Source of the DNA: Methanobrevibacter millerae
GTDB lineage: Archaea > Methanobacteriota > Methanobacteria > Methanobacteriales > Methanobacteriaceae
Assembly: GCF_001477655.1 (NCBI RefSeq)
Contig: NZ_CP011266.1
Span: 2,278,001 to 2,342,000 of the forward strand
Direction of reading: 5' to 3'
DNA length: 64,000 bases
Shown in pieces: positions 53,746 through 62,123 of this stretch (positions are counted from its first letter, which is position 1; each line of letters starts with the position of its first letter). A program made the translations under genes and the position numbers. The notes beneath the pieces were generated by a model that made no database searches, was not told where the DNA came from, and was given only the letters and a program-made list of their open reading frames with translations.

Positions 53746-55197
53746 TTAGTTGGTTGCTTTATATCTGGTTAAAGCAAAACTAACAACTAAAACTGCCACA
53801 ATAATAATGGCATCAATCATCAATTCGAAAGGTGCTGCATTACCAAATAGCTTGATAATACCGATTACCCAAATTACGATTAAAAATATAGGCAAAATAT
53901 ATTTAATAACTGTTTTCCACAATGTTCCAACTTTTAATATACCATTTTCATTTAAAATTGGTATGAACTTGTCCAAGCCGTAGAACCATGCGAATATGAT
54001 ACATTGAACACCGATGAGAATCAATATTCCAAACTCATTTACAAAACTGTCAATGATTCCAACCAGATAGCTGCTTATTCCTGTAGTCAGCATCAATGAG
54101 AATATACATCCAATAATGGACAATATTGTTGCTGCTTTTTTACGGGACATGTTTAATTTGATTGCAAGTGAATTGAGCATTGGTTCCAAAAATCCTAAAG
54201 CTGATGTTATTCCTGCAAATAAAATTGCTAAAAACAGTAATGGTGCAAGCACACGTCCAATTGGCCCCATAATATTGAATATCATAGGGAAAACAATGAA
54301 TATAAGACCTGTACCTTCAGTAATTAGCTGTATCATCGGCGTTCCGGCTGTATGAGACATATATCCCAAAATTGAAAATACACCGAATGCGGTACATACT
54401 TCAAAAAGGGAGTTTGATGCAACAACAATTAAAACATTATCTGTCAAACGAGAGTTTTTAGGTAAATAGCTAGCATAAGTTACAGCAATAGCCTGACCCA
54501 TACTCAATGAAAAGATTATCTGTGCAAATGCCGCAAGCCAAATGTTAACATCAAGTAATTTTGACCAGTCAGGTGTCAAAAGAGTATTGATACCTATTCC
54601 GGCACCAGGCAATGTTAATGCATAAATAATGATAAATCCCATTATGACAAATAATGAAGGAATGAGGACTTTTGAAAATTTACCTATTCCCTGATCAACA
54701 TCTTTGTGGGAAATGAACCATAATACAACCCACAATAATGCTACACATATAGTTGTTGGGATTAGTAAAAATCCTGCTGACTCTAAATTAGAGCTTCCAC
54801 CAACAGTATGGGTGAAATATGATACAGTATCCGTTCCCCATCCGAATGTGAAACTAGATAAAAGATATACCAAGTCCCAGCTCAATATAACCATATAATA
54901 AATAACTACTATAAAAACAAAAGATACTAAAATCCAGGCAATAACTTCATATTTTGGGTTGATTTTTTTCAAAATATTGGAAAACGAGTCCTTAAAACTG
55001 AAACCGACTGCATATTCCAATATCAAAAAAGGAATACCCATTATGGCTATTGCGATTAAATATGGGATAAAAAATGATCCTCCACCATTAGAATAAAGCA
55101 CATAACTAAAACGCCAGATGTTACCTAAACCAACTGCCGCCCCAATCATTGCAAAAATAAATGATAAAGATGAATCCCATTGACCATGTTCACTCAT
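53746..55197 (-). CDS. Sodium:neurotransmitter symporter-family transporter
   Basis: The 483-residue protein has 11-12 membrane segments of the NSS/SNF family (LeuT fold). The N-terminus has the Na+/substrate site GAAVGLGNIWRFSYVLYSNGG, then GIPFLILEYAVG and SLSMGQAIAVTYASYLP. NSS proteins import amino acids or related amines with Na+; the specific substrate is not readable. The full length and intact motifs point to a working importer. It stands alone, with an Rpn remnant on one side and a divergent DUF4258-like gene on the other. Confidence 0.93.
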   Translation of the reverse strand: MSEHGQWDSSLSFIFAMIGAAVGLGNIWRFSYVLYSNGGGSFFIPYLIAIAIMGIPFLILEYAVGFSFKDSFSNILKKINPKYEVIAWILVSFVFIVVIYYMVILSWDLVYLLSSFTFGWGTDTVSYFTHTVGGSSNLESAGFLLIPTTICVALLWVVLWFISHKDVDQGIGKFSKVLIPSLFVIMGFIIIYALTLPGAGIGINTLLTPDWSKLLDVNIWLAAFAQIIFSLSMGQAIAVTYASYLPKNSRLTDNVLIVVASNSLFEVCTAFGVFSILGYMSHTAGTPMIQLITEGTGLIFIVFPMIFNIMGPIGRVLAPLLFLAILFAGITSALGFLEPMLNSLAIKLNMSRKKAATILSIIGCIFSLMLTTGISSYLVGIIDSFVNEFGILILIGVQCIIFAWFYGLDKFIPILNENGILKVGTLWKTVIKYILPIFLIVIWVIGIIKLFGNAAPFELMIDAIIIVAVLVVSFALTRYKATN

Positions 55198-55297
55198 AAT
55201 AATAATATATGTTTATTCATTATTTAAATAATTAATAATAAAATTTAGATAGATTTGAAAATCAATATATTTATTTAATCTATAAATCAACCTTAAT

Positions 55298-55678
55298 ATG
55301 ATGAAAGTTTTTGACAAATTTATTCTTGGGGATACTGAAAGTATAGACTGGTGCTTTGAAAATACTCATTTCAATCAAAGACTCGCCCAAAATGGAATTA
55401 AAAGAGAATATATTGTCGATACGGTAATGTATGAAGAGCCATTGAGATATGAAAAAAGCGGAAATGATGAATATGAGGTAATATATGAAGCGCCAGCAAA
55501 CAAGGATTACAAAGAGCTTAAGCTAATATTTGCATGTCATGGAAACACAATTGACCTTGTTACAATAATGCCTAACTTTCAAACAGCAACCAATCGCCAG
55601 AAGAAGAAATACCAATCAGACAAAAGAAAGGATATTGAAAAAAAGCGTTTGAAAGCTATAGCAAAAAGGAAATGGTAA
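55298..55678 (+). CDS. DUF4258-like small protein
   Basis: The 126-residue soluble protein has an N-terminal part FNQRLAQNGIKREYIVDTVMYEEPLRYE followed by YEVIYEAPANKDYKELKLIFACHGNTIDLVTIMPN, the strand pattern of DUF4258/BrnT-like domains. The last 30 residues are strongly basic (RQKKKYQSDKRKDIEKKRLK), suggesting nucleic acid contact. DUF4258 folds occur in RNA-binding and toxin-like proteins, but no antitoxin partner is visible. The next gene starts one base after its stop, so the two share an mRNA. Confidence 0.6.
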   Translation: MMKVFDKFILGDTESIDWCFENTHFNQRLAQNGIKREYIVDTVMYEEPLRYEKSGNDEYEVIYEAPANKDYKELKLIFACHGNTIDLVTIMPNFQTATNRQKKKYQSDKRKDIEKKRLKAIAKRKW

Positions 55679-55679
55679 A

Positions 55680-56369
55680 ATGGACTTGTCAGACCAGATT
55701 TATAAAAGAAAATCCTGCAGAAAATATAGTGATGATGAAATTGACATGAGTGCAATCAGAGAGTTTATGGATAACGTAAAGCCATTGGACTCAAAAATCA
55801 ACTATTCATATGAAATTTTGACAAAAGATGAGCTCAACATACGAACCAGATGGAATGCACCATATTACTTAGCATTATATTCCCAGAAAAAAGAAAATTA
55901 TGGTGTTAATATCGGATTCATATTTCAGCAGCTCAGCCTATTTCTTCAAAGCCTGGATATTGGAAGCTGCTGGGTTGGCATGGCATCAATCAAAGAAAAC
56001 AAACCGGATTTTGTAATCACAATAGCTTTTGGAAAATCAAATGACCTGACCAGAGACATTTCACAGTTCAAAAGAAAAGGATTATCAGAAATCTCAGATA
56101 GTGAAGATGAAAGGCTAATACCTGCACAGCTGGCACCGTCAGCCGTCAACTCACAGCCATGGTATTTCAAGCACACAGATGATGGATTTGATGTCTATAA
56201 GGTCAGACACAACATCGTGAAAAGAAAGATACTTGGAAAATGGAATGATGTTGATATAGGAATAGCACTATCCCATTTATATGTTTCAAATCCCGATACT
56301 TTTGAATTTAAATTTGAAAATAAAAAAGATTTGAAAGGATATGAATATATCGGACCATTGAAAATTTAA
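55680..56369 (+). CDS. Nitroreductase-family FMN protein
   Basis: The 229-residue protein opens IYKRKSCRKYSDDEID, the FMN-phosphate binding start of nitroreductases. It has GFIFQQLSLFLQSLDIGSCWVGM in the middle and RLIPAQLAPSAVNSQPWYF, a second FMN contact, in the C-terminal half. This two-half layout matches the putative TM1586-type nitroreductases, a compact monomer holding both halves of the usual dimer site. The substrate is unknown. It is co-transcribed with the DUF4258-like gene and converges on capA with a 7-bp gap. Confidence 0.85.
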   Translation: MDLSDQIYKRKSCRKYSDDEIDMSAIREFMDNVKPLDSKINYSYEILTKDELNIRTRWNAPYYLALYSQKKENYGVNIGFIFQQLSLFLQSLDIGSCWVGMASIKENKPDFVITIAFGKSNDLTRDISQFKRKGLSEISDSEDERLIPAQLAPSAVNSQPWYFKHTDDGFDVYKVRHNIVKRKILGKWNDVDIGIALSHLYVSNPDTFEFKFENKKDLKGYEYIGPLKI

Positions 56370-56376
56370 AAGAGGA

Positions 56377-57462
56377 TTATTTATTATCCTCTGTTAAATT
56401 AAATACTAATTTTCCTGTTCCGTTTTCAGTGATGTTTAACTGGTCACACTGTGGAGATAAACTCTGAAGGAAAGACTTTCCGCTTTCAGGTGACATCAGG
56501 TAAGGCAAATATCCGCTGAGAGTAACCGGATAAACAGTCAATACACCGGTATCATTAACCAGATCTATTCGAACCATATAATCATTCAATGTTGATTCTG
56601 TTCCCAAATCGAACATGAAGTTTCCTAAACTGTAGCAGATTGGTTTTCCCTTATACATTTCAATTCCCTGAGGCACATGAGGGTGAGCTCCAATTACAAT
56701 GTCTGCACCATTGTCAATAAGTTCATGGGCTATTTTTTCCTGATCCTGATTTGGAGACATTGAATATTCATTTCCAAAATGGAGTGATGCAATTATAAAG
56801 TCTGAACCGTTTCCACGAGCATCAGAAATCTGTTTTTGAGCATCAGCTGAATCGTATGCAGAATAGCCCGGTGAAGATCCGTTTGCATAAGGCAGCGCCT
56901 CATAGCCGTATTCTGCAAAATTGTTTGAATCCATATAATTAAGTACAGTAATGTTGCGCCCGTTAATATCTTTTGATACGGCCTTATGAGCATCATCTTC
57001 ATTATCACCTGCACCCACTGTAGTTATGCCTGCATCATTGAGATATTTGATTGTATCATGCATTCCATCAATACCATAATCACATACATGGTTGTTTGCA
57101 AGTGTTGCAATGGTATTGTTGTTTGCCTTTGCAAGAGGAACGTAACTAGGATCACATTTCAATGGAACATCACCTTTAACTGCATTTTCAGAATTTGTTG
57201 CTGCATTTTCAAAGTTGATTATAAGCAAATCAACATTTGATGATACATTGGAAACACCTGCAAATGGGGATTTGTCCATACTTAAAACACCTGCCATGTT
57301 ACGTGCAAACATTACGTCTCCTGTAACCGCTATTGAAGCATTTCCCTTTGCCTGGGCAGGTTGAATCTGACCATTGTTGGTCAAAAAAGTTGCTGATGCT
57401 GCAATTATAAGTAAAACAACTAAAATAGCAACAAGAGCAATTATCAATTTATTTACTTTCAT
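56377..57462 (-). CDS. CapA-family poly-gamma-glutamate synthesis-like protein
   Basis: The 361-residue protein has one N-terminal membrane anchor (7-29, LIIALVAILVVLLIIAASATFL) and an extracytoplasmic calcineurin-like phosphoesterase-fold domain of the CapA family. Motifs are SIAVTGDVMFARN, LLIINFENAATNSE, TLANNHVCDYG and VIGAHPHVPQG. CapA is tied to export or anchoring of poly-gamma-glutamate in bacteria; in pseudomurein archaea the polymer is not established. It begins 3 bp after the ftsY stop on the same strand, so the two are one operon, linking a wall-side enzyme to the secretion receptor. Confidence 0.88.
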   Translation of the reverse strand: MKVNKLIIALVAILVVLLIIAASATFLTNNGQIQPAQAKGNASIAVTGDVMFARNMAGVLSMDKSPFAGVSNVSSNVDLLIINFENAATNSENAVKGDVPLKCDPSYVPLAKANNNTIATLANNHVCDYGIDGMHDTIKYLNDAGITTVGAGDNEDDAHKAVSKDINGRNITVLNYMDSNNFAEYGYEALPYANGSSPGYSAYDSADAQKQISDARGNGSDFIIASLHFGNEYSMSPNQDQEKIAHELIDNGADIVIGAHPHVPQGIEMYKGKPICYSLGNFMFDLGTESTLNDYMVRIDLVNDTGVLTVYPVTLSGYLPYLMSPESGKSFLQSLSPQCDQLNITENGTGKLVFNLTEDNK

Positions 57463-57465
57463 TGT

Positions 57466-59070
57466 TTATTCCTCAACAGCCACCTCATCCTCACTGAATA
57501 GCTGATTTAGCATCCAGTCAGCATCATATTCCATGATGTCATCATATCCCTGACCCATACCCAAGAACATGATAGGTTTTTTGATTACATAACCAATAGA
57601 TAATGATGCACCACCTTTACTGTCTGCATCGGCCTTGGTCAGGATTACACCGTCAATGTCAATAGCTTCATTGAATTTTACCGCCTGTTGGGTTGCATCG
57701 TTACCCGTCAATGCATCACCTACAAAGATGACCAAATCAGGATTGGAAACCCTTTTGATTTTTTTCATTTCATCCATAAGGTTTGTATTAGTCTGCATTC
57801 TTCCAGCAGTATCAATCAATACCAATTCTTTTCCTTGTGCTTTTGCATGTTCAACTGCATCATATGCAACTGCTGCAGGATCTGATCCCTTCTGGTGCTT
57901 TATGATTTTTACTCCAACATTGTCTGCATGATGAGTAACCTGTTCGATAGCTCCTGCACGGAATGTGTCTGAAGCCGCAATGACTGGAGTGTATCCTTTC
58001 TTCAAGTAGTAATTAGCCAATTTACCAATAGTTGTTGTTTTTCCAGTTCCGTTAATACCGACAAACATCACTACCAATGGCTCTCCCTGAGCTTTTTTCT
58101 CTTCAATCATTTCGGTCATGGATTTTCCCGGAACATCAATGATTTCTGCAACTGCATTTCTTAAAGCATTGTAAGTGTATTCTGTGATGTCACTGCTTCT
58201 TTTGATTTTACGGCCGACAAGATCATCCTTTACAGAATCGACAACTTCAGTAGCCACTTCCATTGCAACGTCCCCTTCCAAAAGGCCCATTTCAAGTTCC
58301 CATAATGTGTCTTCAACATGTTTTTCTGAAATGGTCTTTTCACGAACGAATGAGAATAATCCTCCACTTCCTTCAGGAGAATCATCATCTTTATTCTTGT
58401 TTCTTGACCAGAAGTGTGATTTTTCTTCTTTTTCTTCTTCATCATCAGAAGTTTCCTCTTCTTTTTTATCGTCCTTTTTATCTCTGGACCAGAAATGAGA
58501 TTTTTTTTCCTCTTTTACAGGTTCTTCAGCAGAAACTTCCTCATCAACAGATTCAACCTCATCAGGAACTTCCTCTTCGACGGACTCACCATCAGATTCA
58601 ACCTCATCAGAAACTTCTTCTGCTTTTTTATCTTCAGAGTCTTCTTTTTTATCGTCTTTCCTACCCCAAGACCAGAAGCGAGATTTTTTCTCTTCTTTAA
58701 CAGGTTCCTCAACGATTTCTTCTTCATCCTGAGATTCAACCTCCACAGGAGATTCATCCCCAACAACCTCATCGACAGATTGCTCTTCATCAGAAGTTTC
58801 ATCTTCTTTTTTATCGTCCTTTTTGCCCCTAGACCAGAAATGAGATTTTTTCTCTTCGGCCAGTTTCTCTTCACCGGAAGTTTCTTCATCGGATTCAATC
58901 AATTTGGACTCATCAACACTCTCTTCTTTTTTCTTGCGTCCAAAAGAGAAAAATGAACGTTTTTTACCTTCTTCCTCTTGAAGATTGTCTTCTTGTTTTG
59001 CTTCTTCAATAAGCTCTTCTTCTAATTTATCACTTGTTCGTGACAATTTCTTTTTCAATGATTCAAACAA
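57466..59070 (-). CDS. ftsY: Signal recognition particle receptor FtsY, with repeated acidic N-terminus
   Basis: The SRP receptor GTPase docks ribosome-SRP complexes at the membrane. The NG domain fills the C-terminal 300 residues: GINGTGKTTTIGKLANYYL (P-loop), DTFRAGAIEQ, LIDTAGRMQTNTNLMDEM, TKADADSKGG and GMGQGYDDIMEYD. The N-terminal 220 residues are very acidic and contain one KRSFFSFGRKKK and four KKSHFWS-type basic-aromatic patches, each followed by a DDKK segment. The start is TTG 59070 after GGTTGG. At 534 residues it is much longer than the usual 300-400-residue archaeal FtsY. It leads an operon with capA. Confidence 0.95.
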   Translation of the reverse strand: MFESLKKKLSRTSDKLEEELIEEAKQEDNLQEEEGKKRSFFSFGRKKKEESVDESKLIESDEETSGEEKLAEEKKSHFWSRGKKDDKKEDETSDEEQSVDEVVGDESPVEVESQDEEEIVEEPVKEEKKSRFWSWGRKDDKKEDSEDKKAEEVSDEVESDGESVEEEVPDEVESVDEEVSAEEPVKEEKKSHFWSRDKKDDKKEEETSDDEEEKEEKSHFWSRNKNKDDDSPEGSGGLFSFVREKTISEKHVEDTLWELEMGLLEGDVAMEVATEVVDSVKDDLVGRKIKRSSDITEYTYNALRNAVAEIIDVPGKSMTEMIEEKKAQGEPLVVMFVGINGTGKTTTIGKLANYYLKKGYTPVIAASDTFRAGAIEQVTHHADNVGVKIIKHQKGSDPAAVAYDAVEHAKAQGKELVLIDTAGRMQTNTNLMDEMKKIKRVSNPDLVIFVGDALTGNDATQQAVKFNEAIDIDGVILTKADADSKGGASLSIGYVIKKPIMFLGMGQGYDDIMEYDADWMLNQLFSEDEVAVEE

Positions 59071-59228
59071 AATTAACCCAACCTTTTAGTTTTATTAAAA
59101 GTGTTTAATTATAACTTATTTATATTTTTTATAGTATTTAAAAGAAATTTAAAATCAGATTAATGAAACGAAATAAAATCAATTAAATAAAAAATAGCTT
59201 TGATTATTATAATAGTAACTCTTGTAAA

Positions 59229-59274
59229 TATAAAAATAATAAAAAAAGAAATTAGTTAAATTAATAACTAATTT
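59229..59274 (-). terminator. Terminator of the TIM-barrel adhesin gene
   Basis: AAATTAGTTA (59249-59258) and TAACTAATTT (59265-59274) form a 10-bp stem with a 6-base loop. On the minus strand it is followed by CTTTTTTTATTATTTTT. The rest of the 236-bp gap between ftsY and this gene shows nothing else. Confidence 0.6.
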
Positions 59275-59306
59275 TAAAATGTAAAATTTAAATAGGTTTA
59301 TCTAGA

Positions 59307-62078
59307 TTAAGACATTTTTAAACTGTTAAAATTGATGAAGTTTGTAACACCCCATCTAAACATGACAACACCTCTTGCACCGCCGTCCAGGGAAGCCTGC
59401 GCATCACCAGTCAACTCTGAAACAGACAGTCTTGTAATATCATCATCAGACCTGTATGCCTGAAGTCCGCTCCATACCTGCGCACCGTTTGAATTGTCAA
59501 CAAACCATTTAGTCGTGCTTTTAATCCAAGCAGTGCCTTGATTGTAATTACCCTTATAAATCATAGGAAGAACGAAGTCCAAATATTTTGTCAAAGTTGA
59601 ATAATCCTGACCGTCATAGTAAAGCATATTATTCGGTTCAGGCATTAATGCAGCAGAAACCAAACAGTTAGGATTGATGGATTTAACTGCATCAACAGCA
59701 GTCTTTACAAAATAATTAATGGATTCAGCAGCCTTTGGGAAATTATAAGCGGTTCCGCCGAATCTCAAATAGTCAAAGTGAACACCGCTTACGCCGGCTA
59801 CGCTTGCATAGTATTTTGCCTGATTGACCTTTGAGTTGATTAGATCATAGTTATATGTTCCGTCCTTGTTTGATATTCCGTGCCATCCTCCGTCATAAGC
59901 TATCTGCATCCAGATATGGACTTTTATTCCATAGTTGTTTGCCTGCCTAATCCGGGAGGCAACACTGCTTTCCCCATAAGCTGTAAATGCATATGAATGA
60001 AGGAAAATGTGCTGTGTTCCCTGAGAAGCCAAGCTTGCAAGGTTTAAGTCATACATATTGCTATATAATACCCAATATCCGTAGCCGTATGCAATCTGTG
60101 AGGTTATTGCCAATTTTGCAGAGCCTGAAGATGGAGCATAAGTCTTGTCTCCTGCAAATGAGTATTGAACATCATATGAGCCTTCAGCATAATCATCAAT
60201 GTCAATATGCACCACACCATCTGAATCTGTTTTTTGATTATATGTTTTAGATCCAATTTTAACGGTAATTTCACGATTAGGCAATACTTTGTCTGCCTTT
60301 AATTCAAGGTTATATGTAATTCCTGAATTTTTATGGAAAGTTGAACCTGTAAGAACAGTCAAGGTAGTTTTGACTCTTGAATTTACTGTCAAAATTGATG
60401 AATTTGAACAAGGTAAAAACTCATCATTACCCGCATAATAATATTTTATGGAATATTTTCCTGCATTTAAATTAATAGTTATGTTTACAAGACCATTCTC
60501 GTTAGTTTCACGAGTATAATTTACTCCATTAATTTCAATAATTACCTTTTCATTAGGCAATACGATGGAATCGACATACAAACATGCAAATAGCTGATCA
60601 CCACATCCTTCATTTACCTGAAAAGTCATTGGGACTATAAGGGTTTTTGTATTTTCTATGACTGAAATTTTAGAGAAGTTTGATGTGAATTTATATCCAG
60701 TTCCATTATAAAAAATCCTGGCATTATAAATTCCTCCTGAAACATCAACATTGAATTTTGCAACACCATTGTCATCTGTCACTGCTGAGAGAACTTTTGA
60801 GCCAATTCCCATATAAACAGTCTGATTTGCAAATTCTTTATTGTTTTTATCATACAATTTTATTTCATAGTCATTATTCATTAAAATCAAAGCATCTTCA
60901 CATACAATTTTTACCTTGATGCCACCATATGTTTCAACTGTTGATTTAGCTGATGAAGCTCCATAGACTGAATTTGCATCATGAGTAAATGTTAATGAAT
61001 AGTTTCCCTGCTTCAAATTCAAATTGAAACATGCTACACCATCATCATCAGTAACAGTAGAATATTTGTTATTGCCAATGACCAAATCAATTGTCTCGCC
61101 GCTGACACCATAATTCAACTTGTTGGTTAATCTGGCCTTTATCGTATCATCATCATTCTGTTGGAAAACATAGTTTTGTGTAGTCAGTTTTGTCTCGGAA
61201 TTTGCATTGACAACAATTGTGTTTGAAGTTAGCTCACCTGTAAGCAAATTGTTGGCTGTAATGATATATTTTCCAGCAGGTAAATTTATGTTGAGTTTTG
61301 CATTACCGTTTTTGTCAGCCAAACGAGTATAAAATACTCCATTGACATTGAACTCAACATTTGTAAATCCCATACGATTACCCGAATAATCTCTGACGGT
61401 TACCCAGTATTGATGGCTGTCTCTGTAAATCTTATTCAGATTGCTTCCGTTGATGGTTGAAAGAACACGAATATAATTTGAAAATGAGAATCCGTCACGT
61501 GGATTGTATGCTGTCAATATGTAATTTCCAGAATTCAGATTAATGTTTAATTTTGCAACACCGTTCTGATTGGTGTGACGAGTATAGAACACACCGTTAA
61601 TGTTGAACGTTACTTCCTCATTATCCAAAACCTCGCCATCACTTCCCAAAAAAGTGGCAAAGTATTGAGAATCATTTTTGTAATATTTAACCAAATCATT
61701 TCCACTTATTGTAGGCAAAACATTTACATTAACAGATTTGTTTGAAGGAGAATACTGGTTATTTCCTAAAAAATATATATTTGCCAAGTATTTTCCGGGA
61801 ATCAGATTTATGGCTATTGAAGCCTTTCCATCATCGTTAGTGGTTCTAGTATAATTCTGATTATTGATACTGAATACCAAATCACAATCCGGCAAAGGAT
61901 TATCATTTAAATCATTTAACTCTGCACTTAAACGTGTTCCATTTTTATAATACATAGATATATCATTTGCATCTATATTGACATCCTCTAATGTTGAAGT
62001 AGAATTTTCATCAGCACATACTAAAGACATGCTTAAAAATAATACTAGAACCATAGAGAACAGATAATATTTCCTAAT
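59307..62078 (-). CDS. Secreted Ig-repeat protein ending in a TIM-barrel glycosidase-like domain
   Basis: Signal peptide RKYYLFSMVLVLFLSMSLVCA, then about seven Ig-like modules (to about residue 645) of the NDLVKYYKNDSQY..NINGVFYTR type. A final domain of about 270 residues reads YGYWVLYSNMYDLNL, VHIWMQIAYDGGWHG, GVSGVHFDYLRFGG, CLVSAALMPEP, DFVLPMIYKG and GGARGVVMFRWG. This strand pattern is that of GHL10/DUF4015-like putative glycoside hydrolases, with a HFDYLR acidic centre. In this wall type the substrate could be pseudomurein glycan (inference). The start is ATT 62078 after GGGGG; ATG 62054 would remove the charged signal-peptide start. Co-directional with the gene upstream (45-bp gap). 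Confidence 0.82.
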   Translation of the reverse strand: MRKYYLFSMVLVLFLSMSLVCADENSTSTLEDVNIDANDISMYYKNGTRLSAELNDLNDNPLPDCDLVFSINNQNYTRTTNDDGKASIAINLIPGKYLANIYFLGNNQYSPSNKSVNVNVLPTISGNDLVKYYKNDSQYFATFLGSDGEVLDNEEVTFNINGVFYTRHTNQNGVAKLNINLNSGNYILTAYNPRDGFSFSNYIRVLSTINGSNLNKIYRDSHQYWVTVRDYSGNRMGFTNVEFNVNGVFYTRLADKNGNAKLNINLPAGKYIITANNLLTGELTSNTIVVNANSETKLTTQNYVFQQNDDDTIKARLTNKLNYGVSGETIDLVIGNNKYSTVTDDDGVACFNLNLKQGNYSLTFTHDANSVYGASSAKSTVETYGGIKVKIVCEDALILMNNDYEIKLYDKNNKEFANQTVYMGIGSKVLSAVTDDNGVAKFNVDVSGGIYNARIFYNGTGYKFTSNFSKISVIENTKTLIVPMTFQVNEGCGDQLFACLYVDSIVLPNEKVIIEINGVNYTRETNENGLVNITINLNAGKYSIKYYYAGNDEFLPCSNSSILTVNSRVKTTLTVLTGSTFHKNSGITYNLELKADKVLPNREITVKIGSKTYNQKTDSDGVVHIDIDDYAEGSYDVQYSFAGDKTYAPSSGSAKLAITSQIAYGYGYWVLYSNMYDLNLASLASQGTQHIFLHSYAFTAYGESSVASRIRQANNYGIKVHIWMQIAYDGGWHGISNKDGTYNYDLINSKVNQAKYYASVAGVSGVHFDYLRFGGTAYNFPKAAESINYFVKTAVDAVKSINPNCLVSAALMPEPNNMLYYDGQDYSTLTKYLDFVLPMIYKGNYNQGTAWIKSTTKWFVDNSNGAQVWSGLQAYRSDDDITRLSVSELTGDAQASLDGGARGVVMFRWGVTNFINFNSLKMS

Positions 62079-62082
62079 AAAA

Positions 62083-62091
62083 AAACCCCCA
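62083..62091 (-). promoter_or_regulatory. SD-like GGGGG placed for an ATT start
   Basis: On the minus strand TGGGGGTTTTTTT then ATT-AGG. Aligned to the AGGAGGTGA consensus, the ATT falls at the same 4-base spacing as the ATA at 40094 and the ATG of argG. Confidence 0.45.
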
Positions 62092-62123
62092 CAATTTTTT
62101 AAATAATAAAATAAATTAAGCGA

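Noticed and set aside
58175-58956. Several overlapping plus-strand frames opposite the ftsY N-terminus
   Set aside because: They arise from the low-complexity GAA/AAA codons of the acidic-basic tail read on the other strand (Phe/Leu/Ser-rich), not from genes.
59249-59274. Operator similar to the inverted repeat at 19075
   Set aside because: The arms look alike (ATTAGTT/AACTAAT), but this copy lies after a stop codon and is followed by a T-run on the transcribed strand, so a terminator explains it.
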